Source of the DNA: an uncultured Oscillospiraceae bacterium
GTDB taxonomy: Bacteria; Bacillota; Clostridia; Oscillospirales; Oscillospiraceae
Reading direction: 5' to 3'
Length of the DNA: 45,559 bases
Assembly: GCA_947629915.1 (NCBI GenBank)
Contig: CANRFN010000036.1
Location: 1-45,559 of the forward strand
A program made the translations under genes and the position numbers. Below the pieces are notes generated by a model, which saw only the letters and a list, made by a program, of their open reading frames with translations, did not search any database and was not told the origin of the DNA. This document shows positions 33,691 to 42,316 of the stretch, one piece after another (within the stretch, counting starts at the first letter, position 1; each line of letters starts with the position of its first letter).

Positions 33691-34559
33691 AGGACGCAGC
33701 TCCTTTTCAGTTTCCTGCCCGCCCACGCGGCGGCCAGGTTGATCAAGACCGTTAAGGCCAGCAGGATCGTGGCGATGGAGAAGGCGATCCCGAAGTCCGC
33801 ACGCTCTTTTGCATAGATGTACAGGGCCACGGTGAGGGTGGCGCCGGAGGACTTCATCATGTTTGTCAGGGAAGAGAAGTCCTGCATGGCGGTGGAGAGG
33901 CCCACGGTGTACATGAGCACCGCGCTCTCTCCCACCACGCGGCCCACGGCCAGGATGCACCCGGTCACGATGCCGTCTATGGAGGAGGGCAGCACCACGG
34001 TGCGGATCATGTGCCATTTCCCGCTGCCGAGGCCCAGCGCCCCCTCCCGGTAGGACTGGGGCACCGTCTTCAGGCTCTCCTGGGTGGAGCGGATCACGGT
34101 GGGGAGCGTCATCACAACCAGGGTGAGGGAGCCCGCCACCAAGGTCTTCTGGAGATGGAGGGCGGTGCAGAACACGATCACCCCCACCAGGGCGTAGAGG
34201 ATGGAGGGAATGCCGGCCAGGGTCTCGGTGGCAAACTCGATCACAGACACCAGACGGCGGTTTCGGGCAAACTCCGTGAGGTACACCGCCGCGCCCACCC
34301 CCAGGGGCAGGACGATGAGCAGGGTCACGAAGATCACAAAGAGGGTGTTTTGCAGGGCCGGGAGGATGCCTACCGTGCCGTGGAGCACACTCTCCGCGGT
34401 GGAGAGCAGCTCCCAGGTGATCCCGGGGATGCCCCGGTAGCAGATGTACCCGATGAGAAAGACCAGCAGCCCGCAGGTGACGGCGGCGCTGCAATAGAGG
34501 AGCAGCCTGGCCGCGATGGCGTAGGCCTTCCGCCGGGGGGATAGAGAGGAGTGGTTCAT
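33627..34559 (-). CDS. pstA: phosphate ABC transporter permease PstA
   Basis: Inner permease subunit of 310 residues for high-affinity phosphate import, with six membrane helices (first [20 protein letters not shown]) and the EAA-type loop [20 protein letters not shown]. It starts 1 nt after the pstC stop with AAGGAG just upstream. The last 24 or so residues after AGRKLKR are simply the pstB start region read in another frame, so the original stop has probably been lost by a small frame change; most of the protein is intact. Confidence 0.92.
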   Translation of the reverse strand: MNHSSLSPRRKAYAIAARLLLYCSAAVTCGLLVFLIGYICYRGIPGITWELLSTAESVLHGTVGILPALQNTLFVIFVTLLIVLPLGVGAAVYLTEFARNRRLVSVIEFATETLAGIPSILYALVGVIVFCTALHLQKTLVAGSLTLVVMTLPTVIRSTQESLKTVPQSYREGALGLGSGKWHMIRTVVLPSSIDGIVTGCILAVGRVVGESAVLMYTVGLSTAMQDFSSLTNMMKSSGATLTVALYIYAKERADFGIAFSIATILLALTVLINLAAAWAGRKLKRSCVLCRKPFSPPAIWTSITARPAP

Positions 34560-34560
34560 G

Positions 34561-35502
34561 TCAGTTCTCCTTGTCCCGCTTCAGAAGCAGGTTCAATAGG
34601 CCGTTGATCAACATGATAAAGAGGAACAGAACCAGCCCGATGGAGAACAGAGCTTGCCGCTGCAGACTGCCCTCGGCGGAGTAGTTCAGCTCGATGGCGA
34701 TGCCGGTGGTGAGAAAGCGGACGCTCTTGGTGAGGGCCGGCATGTTGGCCACATTGCCTGCCACCATCAGGATGGCCATCGCCTCGCCGATTGCCCGGCC
34801 GATGCCCAGCACCACCGCCGCCGCGATGCCGCTCTTGGCCGCCGGTGCGGACACCCGGAAATAGGTCTCCAGTTCCGTGGCGCCGAGGGCCAGGGATGCC
34901 TCCTCATACTCTTTGGGAACCGCCTCCAAGGCGGTCTCAGAGAGGCTGATAATGGATGGGAGGATCATCACGGCCAGTACCAGGATGGCGGCCAGGAGGC
35001 TGTCTCCGGCGGGGAGGTGCAGCGCATCCCGGAGGAAGGGCACCAACACGCACATGCCCACAAGGCCGTATACCACGGAGAGGATGCCGGCCAGCAGCGA
35101 GACCGCCGGACGGATCACCCGGACCAGCGGCTTCGGTGCCGCCTTGGCCAGGAAGACGGCTGTGAAGAAGCCGATGGGAACGCCCAGGAGAATGGCCCCG
35201 GCGGTACCGGATACCGAGGTGAGGATCAGAGGCAAAATGCCGTACTGTCCCTGACTGGCGGCCCAGGTCTCGCCGAAGAGAAAGTCCAGAAGGCCGATCT
35301 CCCGGATAGCCGGTACCCCGGAGAGCACCAGGTATATGGTGATGAGCAGCACAAAGCCCACGGCCACGAGACCGCACAGGGTGAAGAGAATCTGCATCAC
35401 CCGCTCCATCGCCTTCCTGCGGAACTGCTTGGGCAGGGAGATGCGGCGCCGCTCCCGGGACGGGGCGAAGACGGCCGGGGTTTGGAGTACTTCGTCTTTC
35501 AT
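34561..35502 (-). CDS. pstC: phosphate ABC transporter permease PstC
   Basis: Permease subunit of 313 residues paired with PstA. An N-terminal basic segment (RERRRISLPKQFRRKAMERV) precedes six membrane helices; the coupling loop ETALEAVPKEYEEASLALGA is typical. The ATG at 35502 follows AAGGTGG; a longer upstream frame lacks a site. The coding sequence appears intact. Confidence 0.95.
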   Translation of the reverse strand: MKDEVLQTPAVFAPSRERRRISLPKQFRRKAMERVMQILFTLCGLVAVGFVLLITIYLVLSGVPAIREIGLLDFLFGETWAASQGQYGILPLILTSVSGTAGAILLGVPIGFFTAVFLAKAAPKPLVRVIRPAVSLLAGILSVVYGLVGMCVLVPFLRDALHLPAGDSLLAAILVLAVMILPSIISLSETALEAVPKEYEEASLALGATELETYFRVSAPAAKSGIAAAVVLGIGRAIGEAMAILMVAGNVANMPALTKSVRFLTTGIAIELNYSAEGSLQRQALFSIGLVLFLFIMLINGLLNLLLKRDKEN

Positions 35503-35634
35503 GGGAAATACCACCTTGAGAATGAGGCTGTTTGAGGATGATGAGGAGGGGCAGGGCATGCCGCGGGGCGGACATGCCCTGCCGTGTGAGGGGAGTGGGA
35601 GAGTGGGAGAGTGGAAAAGTTGGAGGCCTTTGGA

Positions 35635-36494
35635 TCAGTTGGGGGAGACGGCGCCGGCCTGGGCGATGTACTGCGCCACATCGGCGCTGGTGGCATAGGC
35701 CAGGAATGCCTCGGCGGCAGCGCTCAGAGAGACGCCTTGCTTGGTCACCATGAGGAAGGGCCTCTGGATGGTGTATGTGCCGTCCTTCACCGTTGCCTCG
35801 CTGGGGGCCACGCCGTTCACCTTCACAGCGGAGACGGTGTCCCCCACGGCAGACAGAGAGGCGTAGCCGATGGCGTTCTCATTACCGGCCACGTTGCCGA
35901 TCACATCGCCGGTGGAGCCGTACTCGTTGGTGTACACGCAGGTGCCCTCTACGCCGACGATCTCCTCAAAGGCGGAGCGGGTGCCGGAGCCGTCCTCTCT
36001 GCCGTACACCGCGATGGGGGCATCGGCGCCGCCCAGCTCGCTCCAGGTGGTGATCTTGCCGGTGTAGATGTCGGCGATCTGCTCCACCGTGAGGTCTGAT
36101 ACCGGGTTGGCCGGGTTCACCACGATGGCCACGCCGTCCAGGGCCACCACATGGGGTACCGCACCCTGGTCCAGCTCCTCCTGCTCAGCTCCCGGCTGGA
36201 GAGGCCGATGTCGCAGGTGCCGGAGAGCACGCCGTTGATGCCGGAGCCGGAACCGGACCCGGTGTAGTTAATGGTTACATCGGGCTGGAGCTCTTTATAG
36301 GTCTCGGTGAGGATGGCCATCACATCGGCCATAGAGGTGGAGCCGTCTGTGTTCACGGTGCCGGAGAGGGTTGTGCCCTCCGGCTGAGAGGGGGCCTGGG
36401 TCTCGGCGGGGGTGTCATTGCCGCAGCCGGCAAGGGCGGATCCCATGAGGACGGCCGAGAGGGCCAGTGCCAGCACTTTCTTGGGCGCTTTCAT
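35635..36494 (-). pseudogene. pstS: phosphate-binding lipoprotein PstS, frameshifted
   Basis: Substrate-binding lipoprotein. The 5' frame from ATG 36494 (AAGGAG upstream) has a lipoprotein signal ending LAGCGND and the phosphate-loop-type SGTVNTDGSTSMADVM, through CDIGLSSREL. The match then continues in a different frame as AEQEELDQGAVPHVVALDGV and YGREDGSGTRSAFEEIVG to the stop at 35635. The frame break lies within about 36177-36192 and needs a 1- or 2-nt change to repair. As read, the first frame ends at 36117 with 15 nonsense residues. Homology covers nearly all of PstS, so loss is recent or a sequence error. Confidence 0.9.
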
Positions 36495-36587
36495 ATAGAG
36501 TTGTTTCTCCTTCCATAGTCTCGGAATGAATCGCGGCAGCGGGCGAACTTCTCGCCCAGCTGCGGGGATAGCATACCGCCGGGAAGG

Positions 36588-36626
36588 TAAAGTTCACTAT
36601 CACGGCTCCGTTAAGGGAAGGTTAAA
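36588..36626 (-). promoter_or_regulatory. possible PhoP/PhoB box upstream of pstS
   Basis: On the minus strand TTAACC and TTAACG begin 11 nt apart, and TTTACC follows about 23 nt later. Pho-box half-sites are TTAACA-like with an 11-bp period, so this fits phosphate-starvation control. The rest of 36495-36764 holds no gene. Confidence 0.45.
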
Positions 36627-36764
36627 TCGGCGGCATTTCCGGCACTTCTTTTCCAACAATCTTGGGAGATGGGGCGAAACGCATGATAAATGTGGAAATG
36701 ACTCGAAGGACTGCCAAAGTTTGAGAAGCAGAGGAGAAGATACCGCTCTGTGAGAACAGGAAAG

Positions 36765-36802
36765 CGCCAGGGCGGATGGGGATGAACCCATCTGCCCTGG
36801 CG
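36765..36802 (-). terminator. terminator of the ADP-ribosylglycohydrolase gene
   Basis: A 16-bp stem (36765-36780 with 36787-36802, one G-T type mismatch) around GATGAA; on the minus strand the stem is followed by CTTTCC. Confidence 0.7.
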
Positions 36803-36874
36803 TAAGTCCTTGTGGGGGATGTCCTCTTGAGGCATGTCTTCGTTGTTGTATGTCCTTGGGATGGCTGTGTGCGG

Positions 36875-37744
36875 TTAGAATTTTGGATGATGTCTCTTGT
36901 GCTGGAAGCCCTTGTGCCAGCGCCGGCAGACATCCCGCAGCGGGTCCGGGAGACGGGACCAGACCTCATCCAGAATGTCCTTGGGGATGCCGTATGCCGC
37001 CTCCGCAATGCCGCCGGTGATCGCCCCGATGGTGTCGCTGTCCCCGCCCACGGAGATGGCGTTGCGGATGGCGTCCTCAAAGTCTGTGCTCTCCAGGAAG
37101 GCATGGACCGCCACGGGGACGGTGCCCTGGCAGGAGACATCGAAATGATAGGTGGGCCGGATCTCGTCCAAGGTGCGGGAGAGATCATAGCCGAAGTCCT
37201 CTTCCAGGTGTTTCCGGATGCCCCATTTCAGTTTCTCTATGGTCGGGACGATGCGCTCGTTGTAGTCTCCCATCACCTTCTCCCGGTACATCCGGGCCAT
37301 GAAGATGGAGTCCGCCACCGCGGCGGCGCCCTTGAGGGCCTCCGGGTGGTTGTGGGTCACGGCGGTGGGAATCTCACTGTGCTCCCTGCTGGGCCAGCAG
37401 CCGGTCCGGGCGGTGTAGCCGGTGTTCATCACCCAGCCTACCGGGGAGATCCGCATGGCGGCGCCGTTGCCGTAGGAGTTGTACGGCTCGCGGCTATCAG
37501 AGACGAGCCAGCGGTAGAAGGCGCCGCCAAAGCCCACGCTGAGGTACATCCGGCCGTACTTCTTGAAGGCATCGATGAAGTCGTCCGGGGAGCCGCCGCT
37601 CATGATGCCCTCTGCCACCGCGATGGTGCAGACGGTGTCATCGGTGAAGGAGCTGTCCTTTTGGAAGAGGGGGAAGTCCTTGGATTTGAGGTTGCGGAAC
37701 TCGTAGACGGAGCCGATCATGTCTCCTGCAATAGCGCCCATCAT
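36875..37744 (-). CDS. ADP-ribosylglycohydrolase family protein
   Basis: Soluble protein of 289 residues of the ARH/DraG family, which removes ADP-ribose from proteins or hydrolyses related ADP-ribose compounds. The metal-binding motifs are present: GAIAGDMIGSVYEF at the N-terminus, SFTDDT near residue 33, and ISVGGDSDTIGAITGGIAEA near residues 230-250, with a final AAYGIP. The start is the ATG at 37744 preceded by AAGGGAGG; a longer frame upstream lacks family similarity. It is transcribed alone, between the pst remnant and the pectin genes. Its target is unknown; no ADP-ribosyltransferase gene is seen nearby. Confidence 0.92.
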   Translation of the reverse strand: MMGAIAGDMIGSVYEFRNLKSKDFPLFQKDSSFTDDTVCTIAVAEGIMSGGSPDDFIDAFKKYGRMYLSVGFGGAFYRWLVSDSREPYNSYGNGAAMRISPVGWVMNTGYTARTGCWPSREHSEIPTAVTHNHPEALKGAAAVADSIFMARMYREKVMGDYNERIVPTIEKLKWGIRKHLEEDFGYDLSRTLDEIRPTYHFDVSCQGTVPVAVHAFLESTDFEDAIRNAISVGGDSDTIGAITGGIAEAAYGIPKDILDEVWSRLPDPLRDVCRRWHKGFQHKRHHPKF

Positions 37745-37965
37745 AGCGTATATGCCTCCCTTGTCTTTGATGGATTTTGGGGTCCCGGTTTGGTGGCAGA
37801 TGCCTGACATCCGGGGCCTCTTGGTGTTTGCAAATGGAGTATAGCACGGAGCGGGGTGTGGGTGGTCGCATGGGATGGGACATTTTTGGGGAGTGCATGT
37901 GACTGTGTTCATGTCGCTACTGCCCTCACGCTTCCCGGAAGGTTTACATTTTTCACCGAGGGGGC

Positions 37966-37994
37966 TTGTGCTTTGCCTCCCAGGGGTGTATACT
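37966..37994 (+). promoter_or_regulatory. promoter of the repeat RNA candidate
   Basis: TTGTGC at 37966-37971, 17 nt, TATACT at 37989-37994. It has the same spacing and -10 as the thi-operon promoter, and no protein gene directly follows. Confidence 0.6.
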
Positions 37995-38000
37995 ACACTC

Positions 38001-38175
38001 GAGCTTGAGCTCATGTGTGGAGGGGATTCCTCCGCAAACAGCGGTGAGGCCTACCGAAAGTGGCAGCTTTAACAGCAGTGAGGCCTACTGTGAGTGGCAG
38101 CATTAACAGCGGTGAGGTCTACCGTAAGTGGCAGCTTTTCCAAAGGCTGTGGTGTTTACCACAGCCTTTACTTAT
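38001..38175 (+). ncRNA. candidate small RNA with three 34-nt repeats
   Basis: A stretch of about 175 nt bounded by a promoter (37966-37994) and a perfect 11-bp hairpin (38142-38152 with 38159-38169, then ACTTAT). It contains three tandem 34-nt units and the short inverted repeats GAGCTTGAGCTC and GGAGGGGATTCC. A 19-codon frame at 38013-38072 ends with the first repeat, but lacks a ribosome-binding site, so RNA rather than protein is more likely. No known RNA family is recognised. Confidence 0.45.
38037..38139 (+). repeat. three tandem 34-bp repeats
   Basis: Units at 38037-38070, 38071-38104 and 38105-38138, each beginning AACAGCRGTGAGG and ending AGTGGCAGC plus a short AT tail. Copies 1 and 3 are most alike; changes such as CTACCG to CTACTG lie in the middle. 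Confidence 0.9.
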
Positions 38176-38354
38176 ATCATCTCATTGAAGCTCAAAACCC
38201 CAATTAATCTGCCATCGTGGTTGATTTTGGTAAATCCTAGTTTCTTGACATTGCAGCAGTGGCGGAGAAGCATGGGATTAGCCTTGCGAACAATTGCATC
38301 CTGATTCACACGGCAAAAAGCAAGCTGGTTCGCAACCAGCTCTTTGACATGCAC
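38172..38354 (-). CDS. short unidentified ORF, possibly a gene fragment
   Basis: About 60 codons from a GTG at 38354, ending VKKLGFTKINHDGRLIGVLS. The same frame stays open further upstream (to about 38410), and coding-like sequence seems to continue (CIAQGLAEEVHVKELVANQ), so this may be the 3' end of a lost gene rather than a complete one. The hairpin at 38142-38169 lies just beyond its stop. I recognise no family. Confidence 0.35.
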   Translation of the reverse strand: MHVKELVANQLAFCRVNQDAIVRKANPMLLRHCCNVKKLGFTKINHDGRLIGVLSFNEMI

Positions 38355-38403
38355 CTCTTCAGCAAGTCCTTGAGCGATACAAGAAGGGAATTGAGCAGTT
38401 TTG

Positions 38404-38429
38404 CCCTCCGGTTGCGGCCGGAGGGTTTT
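38404..38429 (+). terminator. intrinsic terminator of unknown transcript
   Basis: CCCTCCGG (38404-38411) pairs with CCGGAGGG (38418-38425), followed by TTTT. No recognised plus-strand gene ends here. The stretch 38430-38633 before the pectinesterase has no other feature. Confidence 0.65.
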
Positions 38430-38633
38430 GCTATGTCTGCTAAAGTGAAATACGGTCCCTTTTGCGTGAGTGCCTTTGATTCGATGACGTTATGGCACGC
38501 GTGTGCAACTGAGAGCGGCTATTTGACCAGGATAGGCTTGCGGTGTTCTCTCGCCCCCACCGATCACTTCCTCCTTTACAGCCCCTTCCCGATGTGCTAC
38601 TCTGTGGAAAAACGCTTGAGGAGGTTCGGATCC

Positions 38634-39638
38634 ATGTGTGGAGATGGTTTGGTCGAGGAGAAGTTGTGCCCGCGGTATACGGTTGGGCAGGGACAGATGT
38701 ATGAGACGATCCAGGCGGCGCTGACTGATGCTGCGGCGTCCGGTGTGGCAGAGGCTGTGATCCACATCCTGCCTGGAGTCTATCAGGAGAAGCTGGAGAT
38801 CCGGCAAGACGGCATCACCTTGGAAGGGGAGAATCCAGAGACCACCGTGATCACCTTTGATGACTTCGCTTTCGATCTCATGCCGGACGGGGAGAAGCGG
38901 GGTACCTTCCGGAGCTATACCCTCCTGGTGAATGCCTCCCATGTTGTCCTCCGCAACCTCACCATTGAGAACTCCGCCGGGTTCCAGCCGGGGAACGGGC
39001 AGTGCATCGCCCTCTATGCGGAGGGAGACGACATCCTCTGCACCAACTGCAGGCTGCTCAGCGGCCAGGACACCCTTTTCACCGGCCCGCTGCCGCCCAA
39101 GGAGATCCAGAAGAACGGCTTCATCGGGCCCACCCAGTTTGCCCCGCGGGTAAACGGACACCACTTCTATGACAGATGCCTCATCTGCGGTACGGTGGAC
39201 TTCATCTTCGGCAGCGCCACCGCCTACTTCCGGGACTGCACCATTCAGTCCATCGCCCCGGGATATGCCACTGCGGCTTCAACGCCTGAGGGACAGCCGT
39301 ACGGCTATGTCTTCGAGCACTGCCGATTCGAGGGCGAGGTACCAGACGGCAGCGTATACCTGGGCCGTCCGTGGCGGGACTATGCCAAAACGGTGATTCT
39401 GCACTCCTGGCTGGGATCCCACATCTCCCCGGACGGTTGGCACGATTGGAACAAGGAACTGGCCAGGAGAGAGACCTTCTATGGGGAGTACGGCAATGAG
39501 GGGCCGGGTGCCTCCGGAGAGCGGGCACCTTGGGCTCATGCCCTCACAGAAGATGAGATCGCCATCTATGATCCTGCGCTCATGGGCTTCCCGGCCGGCG
39601 GTGTCTGTGCGGCACACCTGACTGAAGCACAGAGATGA
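38634..39638 (+). CDS. pectinesterase, carbohydrate esterase family 8
   Basis: Pectin methylesterase of 334 residues with a right-handed beta-helix. Family motifs are all present: the N-terminal MYETIQAAL and INIL-type HILPGVYQEKLEI, SGQDTLF near residue 145, CGTVDFIFGSATAYF near residue 188 (catalytic Asp in DFIFG), and LGRPWRDYAKTV near residue 245 (substrate Arg). There is no signal peptide from the ATG at 38634 (GAGGAGG upstream), so the enzyme is probably cytoplasmic and acts on imported methylated oligogalacturonides. The GH140-like gene starts 21 nt later. The long frame upstream of 38634 has no similarity and no better start. Confidence 0.94.
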   Translation: MCGDGLVEEKLCPRYTVGQGQMYETIQAALTDAAASGVAEAVIHILPGVYQEKLEIRQDGITLEGENPETTVITFDDFAFDLMPDGEKRGTFRSYTLLVNASHVVLRNLTIENSAGFQPGNGQCIALYAEGDDILCTNCRLLSGQDTLFTGPLPPKEIQKNGFIGPTQFAPRVNGHHFYDRCLICGTVDFIFGSATAYFRDCTIQSIAPGYATAASTPEGQPYGYVFEHCRFEGEVPDGSVYLGRPWRDYAKTVILHSWLGSHISPDGWHDWNKELARRETFYGEYGNEGPGASGERAPWAHALTEDEIAIYDPALMGFPAGGVCAAHLTEAQR

Positions 39639-39659
39639 GTTGGTACAGGGAGGATGCAT

Positions 39660-40967
39660 ATGAAAGACTGGGATAAGGGAGTACTGCATGTCTCCGAGAA
39701 CGGGAGATACCTGATTGAGGGGGACAAGCCCTTCTTCTGGCTTGGGGACACCGCCTGGCTGCTCTTTCACAAGTTGGAGCAGGAGGAGATCTACCAGTAC
39801 CTCCGCAATCGGAAGGAGAAAGGCTTCAATGTGATCCAGGCCACCCTGATCCACATGCTGCCGGACCGGCCGGAGATGGGCGGTTATGGGAAGAGCCCGT
39901 TGGAACCGGCGTATTGGGAGCATGTGGACAAGGCATTGGATCAGGCGGAGTCCATGGGCCTCTATGTGGGCCTGCTGCCCATCTGGGGCGCCTTTGTGAA
40001 GCGGCAGCTCATCACCATGGACAACATCGGCACCTATGCCCACTTCCTGGGCAAGCGGTTCCAGCACCGGCCCAACCTGATCTGGATCCTCGGCGGGGAT
40101 ATCCGTGGCGATGTGGCGCCGGAGGTCTATCGCAGGGAGGCGGAGATTCTCAAGTCCTACAACCCCGACCGTCTCATGACATTCCACCCCTTCGGCAGGA
40201 CATCCTCCTCTCTCTGGTTCCACGATGAGCCCTGGCTGGACTTCAACCTCTTCCAGTCCGGTCACCGCCGCTACGATCAGCAGCGCCTGGGGGAGTGGGA
40301 CGACAACAATCAGCAGAAGGAGCCCTACTACGGCGAGGACAACTGGCGGTATGTGGACCGGGACCACAGCTATCCCACCATGAAGCCCACCATAGATGGG
40401 GAGCCGTCCTATGAGGGGATCCGTCAGGGACTGCACAAGCCCAAGAATCCCTATTGGGAGGAGTGGGATGTCCGCCGCTATGCCTACTGGTCTGTCTTTG
40501 AGGGGGCAGCAGGCCACACCTACGGGAACAACGCCATCATGCAGTTCTATATGGACTCCCATGAATTCGCAGACTACGGCGTGCGGGAGCCATGGCAAGA
40601 GGCGCTGCACTACCCAGGCTCCGGCCAAATGCAGTACCTGAAGCAGCTGGTGGAGTCTGTGGACTTCATCCGTGGCCAGCCGATGGACGGCATGCTCCTC
40701 TACGGACAGAAGGAGCGGTATCACAGAGTATCTGTCTTTGCCGGGCCAGACTACGTCTTCGCCTACACATACAGCGGGGATGAATTCCTCCTGGACCTCC
40801 GGGCATATCAGAACATGGCTCTGGATGCCTGGTGGATGGATCCCCGCAACGGGGCGATGAGCTACATCGAGACCATTCGCAACACGGAGAAGTGGTTGGC
40901 CAGTCCATTTCCAAGGAAGGGCATCTCCAACGACTGGGTGCTGGTGCTGAAAAAGGCGGAACAGTAG
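39660..40967 (+). CDS. DUF4038 glycoside hydrolase (GH140-like)
   Basis: Protein of about 435 residues with a (beta/alpha)8 DUF4038 barrel followed by a small C-terminal beta-domain (FAYTYSGDEFLLDL). Conserved parts are KPFFWLGDTAWLLFHKLEQE, FNVIQATLIHMLP, the acid candidate in WILGGDIRGD near residue 148 and the second carboxylate in TIDGEPSYEGI near residue 245. Family members include GH140 apiosidases that act on the pectic polysaccharide RG-II. With the CE8 gene 21 nt upstream, a role in pectin side-chain or oligosaccharide breakdown is likely; exact specificity is unknown. No signal peptide. Start chosen at ATG 39660, 6 nt after AGGGAGG. Confidence 0.9.
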   Translation: MKDWDKGVLHVSENGRYLIEGDKPFFWLGDTAWLLFHKLEQEEIYQYLRNRKEKGFNVIQATLIHMLPDRPEMGGYGKSPLEPAYWEHVDKALDQAESMGLYVGLLPIWGAFVKRQLITMDNIGTYAHFLGKRFQHRPNLIWILGGDIRGDVAPEVYRREAEILKSYNPDRLMTFHPFGRTSSSLWFHDEPWLDFNLFQSGHRRYDQQRLGEWDDNNQQKEPYYGEDNWRYVDRDHSYPTMKPTIDGEPSYEGIRQGLHKPKNPYWEEWDVRRYAYWSVFEGAAGHTYGNNAIMQFYMDSHEFADYGVREPWQEALHYPGSGQMQYLKQLVESVDFIRGQPMDGMLLYGQKERYHRVSVFAGPDYVFAYTYSGDEFLLDLRAYQNMALDAWWMDPRNGAMSYIETIRNTEKWLASPFPRKGISNDWVLVLKKAEQ

Positions 40968-41012
40968 GGCAGACCACAGAGAGATACCGCAGCGGAGAAG
41001 GAGATGCGAAAC

Positions 41013-42173
41013 GTGGACGCTTTGATAGATCGATGCGGAGACAGCTTGTCTGCCTTGTTCACGATTCGCTATCCGATGTATCGAGATATCATAGAGCCCG
41101 TCTACCACAATCGCGGCGGAATCCGGGGACAGCAAGAGGCCTGGTCCAGCACGGCGATTCGAATCCACAAGCGGATGGTGGAGGACATCATTGGCGGAGC
41201 CGTGCTGCCCCCAGTTGTCCTTGGCGTGGTAGAAGAAGACATGGACTTTGCACAGTTCCAAGCCATGGATGAGGATCAGGTCCAGCAATGGTTGAGAGAG
41301 CATGCGGAAAGCCTGTGTCTACTTGATGGGGTGCAGAGGACAACAGCCCTAATCAAGGCCGCCGAGAAGAGCGATCTGGGCGACTACCAGATCCGGGTAG
41401 AGCTCTGGATATCCAAGCGTGTGAATGGCCTGATTTACAGGATGCTTGTACTGAATTCTGTCCAGACATCCAGGGACATCCGCAGACAACTGGAAGGCGT
41501 ATTTGGGGCTGTGTTAAAGCAGGTACAAAGGAATGCGCCGGACATTGTCATTTCCAGCAAAGATGGGGAGTGTAGAAGAGGCGCAGGGCAATATCCATCT
41601 GATGACATCCTGGAGTGCTACCTGGCATTCTGCGCGAGGAAAGAGAAGATCGATACTTCAGAGCGCCTCTCGGATGCGTTCGTGAGGCTGGATTTCCTTG
41701 ATGTGACGGCTTCGTATGATTCTATCCTTCTGTTTGCAGATGCCTTGTCCATGATGGGAAGGCTCGATCAGTGCTTTGCCAGAGATGCACAAGCGGAAGA
41801 AAAGAAACATTCGGAGCGTATCAGAAGTGGGATCGATATCTTCGGCAGCCAGGTGGCCCGGGTTGGTTTCATCGTGGCTACTGCCATACAGATGCTGGGG
41901 AGCCCAGGCGCTGGGCAGAGCAGAGAGACACTCACCGCAAACTGGCAGTCTCACAAGGATTCCCTCCTGGTTTTACTTGACCGGATGAACGCGATGGACG
42001 ACTCGGAATGGTCTGTGTTCCTGGCACTACCAGTGCTCTCTGAGAGACTGGGGACAAAGCGAGCATCAAACGCGGGCGCATACGAACGGGCGTTCTTCAA
42101 GGGAGCCTTTTCGGCACTGTATGAGGAATCGGACCACTTGAGTTCCTTTGAAGTCTGCTGGAATGCGTATTGA
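41013..42173 (+). CDS. DGQHR/DndB-like or DUF262-like protein
   Basis: Soluble protein of about 386 residues. Three features resemble the DGQHR/ParB-like group (DndB and relatives): GAVLPPVVLGVVEE, the key motif LCLLDGVQRTTALIK (DGVQR in place of DGQHR or DGQQR), and VLNSVQTSRDIRRQLE at the place of the usual N-x2-Q segment. The C-terminal half is helical and unassigned. The start is probably the GTG at 41013, since AAGGAG is directly attached to the ATG at 41004 but 9 nt before the GTG. It lies 45 nt after the GH140-like gene, on the same strand, yet is more AT-rich and functionally unrelated. DNA-associated defence or modification is a guess. Confidence 0.6.
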   Translation: MDALIDRCGDSLSALFTIRYPMYRDIIEPVYHNRGGIRGQQEAWSSTAIRIHKRMVEDIIGGAVLPPVVLGVVEEDMDFAQFQAMDEDQVQQWLREHAESLCLLDGVQRTTALIKAAEKSDLGDYQIRVELWISKRVNGLIYRMLVLNSVQTSRDIRRQLEGVFGAVLKQVQRNAPDIVISSKDGECRRGAGQYPSDDILECYLAFCARKEKIDTSERLSDAFVRLDFLDVTASYDSILLFADALSMMGRLDQCFARDAQAEEKKHSERIRSGIDIFGSQVARVGFIVATAIQMLGSPGAGQSRETLTANWQSHKDSLLVLLDRMNAMDDSEWSVFLALPVLSERLGTKRASNAGAYERAFFKGAFSALYEESDHLSSFEVCWNAY

Positions 42174-42254
42174 GGTGGGAGAAGTTGAGCTCATCAACGC
42201 CTCTGTCCTTGGTGGTGCTGTCTGCCACCATATTGCCTTGCCCCAAAATAAACT

Positions 42255-42287
42255 GCGCCACGCAGAGGCATGGCCTCTGCGTGGCGC
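42255..42287. terminator. bidirectional intrinsic terminator
   Basis: A perfect 15-bp stem around an ATG triloop, the same design as at 2493-2525. On the minus strand the stem is followed by AGTTTATTTT, which suits the SLH-protein gene. Confidence 0.85.
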
Positions 42288-42316
42288 ACTCTAAGTCTTT
42301 GGATGGTCTGTTCCCC

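Noticed and set aside
38037..38139. Possible CRISPR remnant
   Set aside because: The 34-bp units are contiguous without spacers and there are no cas genes in the window.
41145..41175. tRNA T-arm-like ATTCGAATCC
   Set aside because: It lies inside the coding frame at 41013-42173 and no acceptor or anticodon arms can be formed around it.
39279..41303. Minus-strand frame of 674 codons opposite the pectin genes
   Set aside because: It spans two well-supported plus-strand genes and shows no domain.
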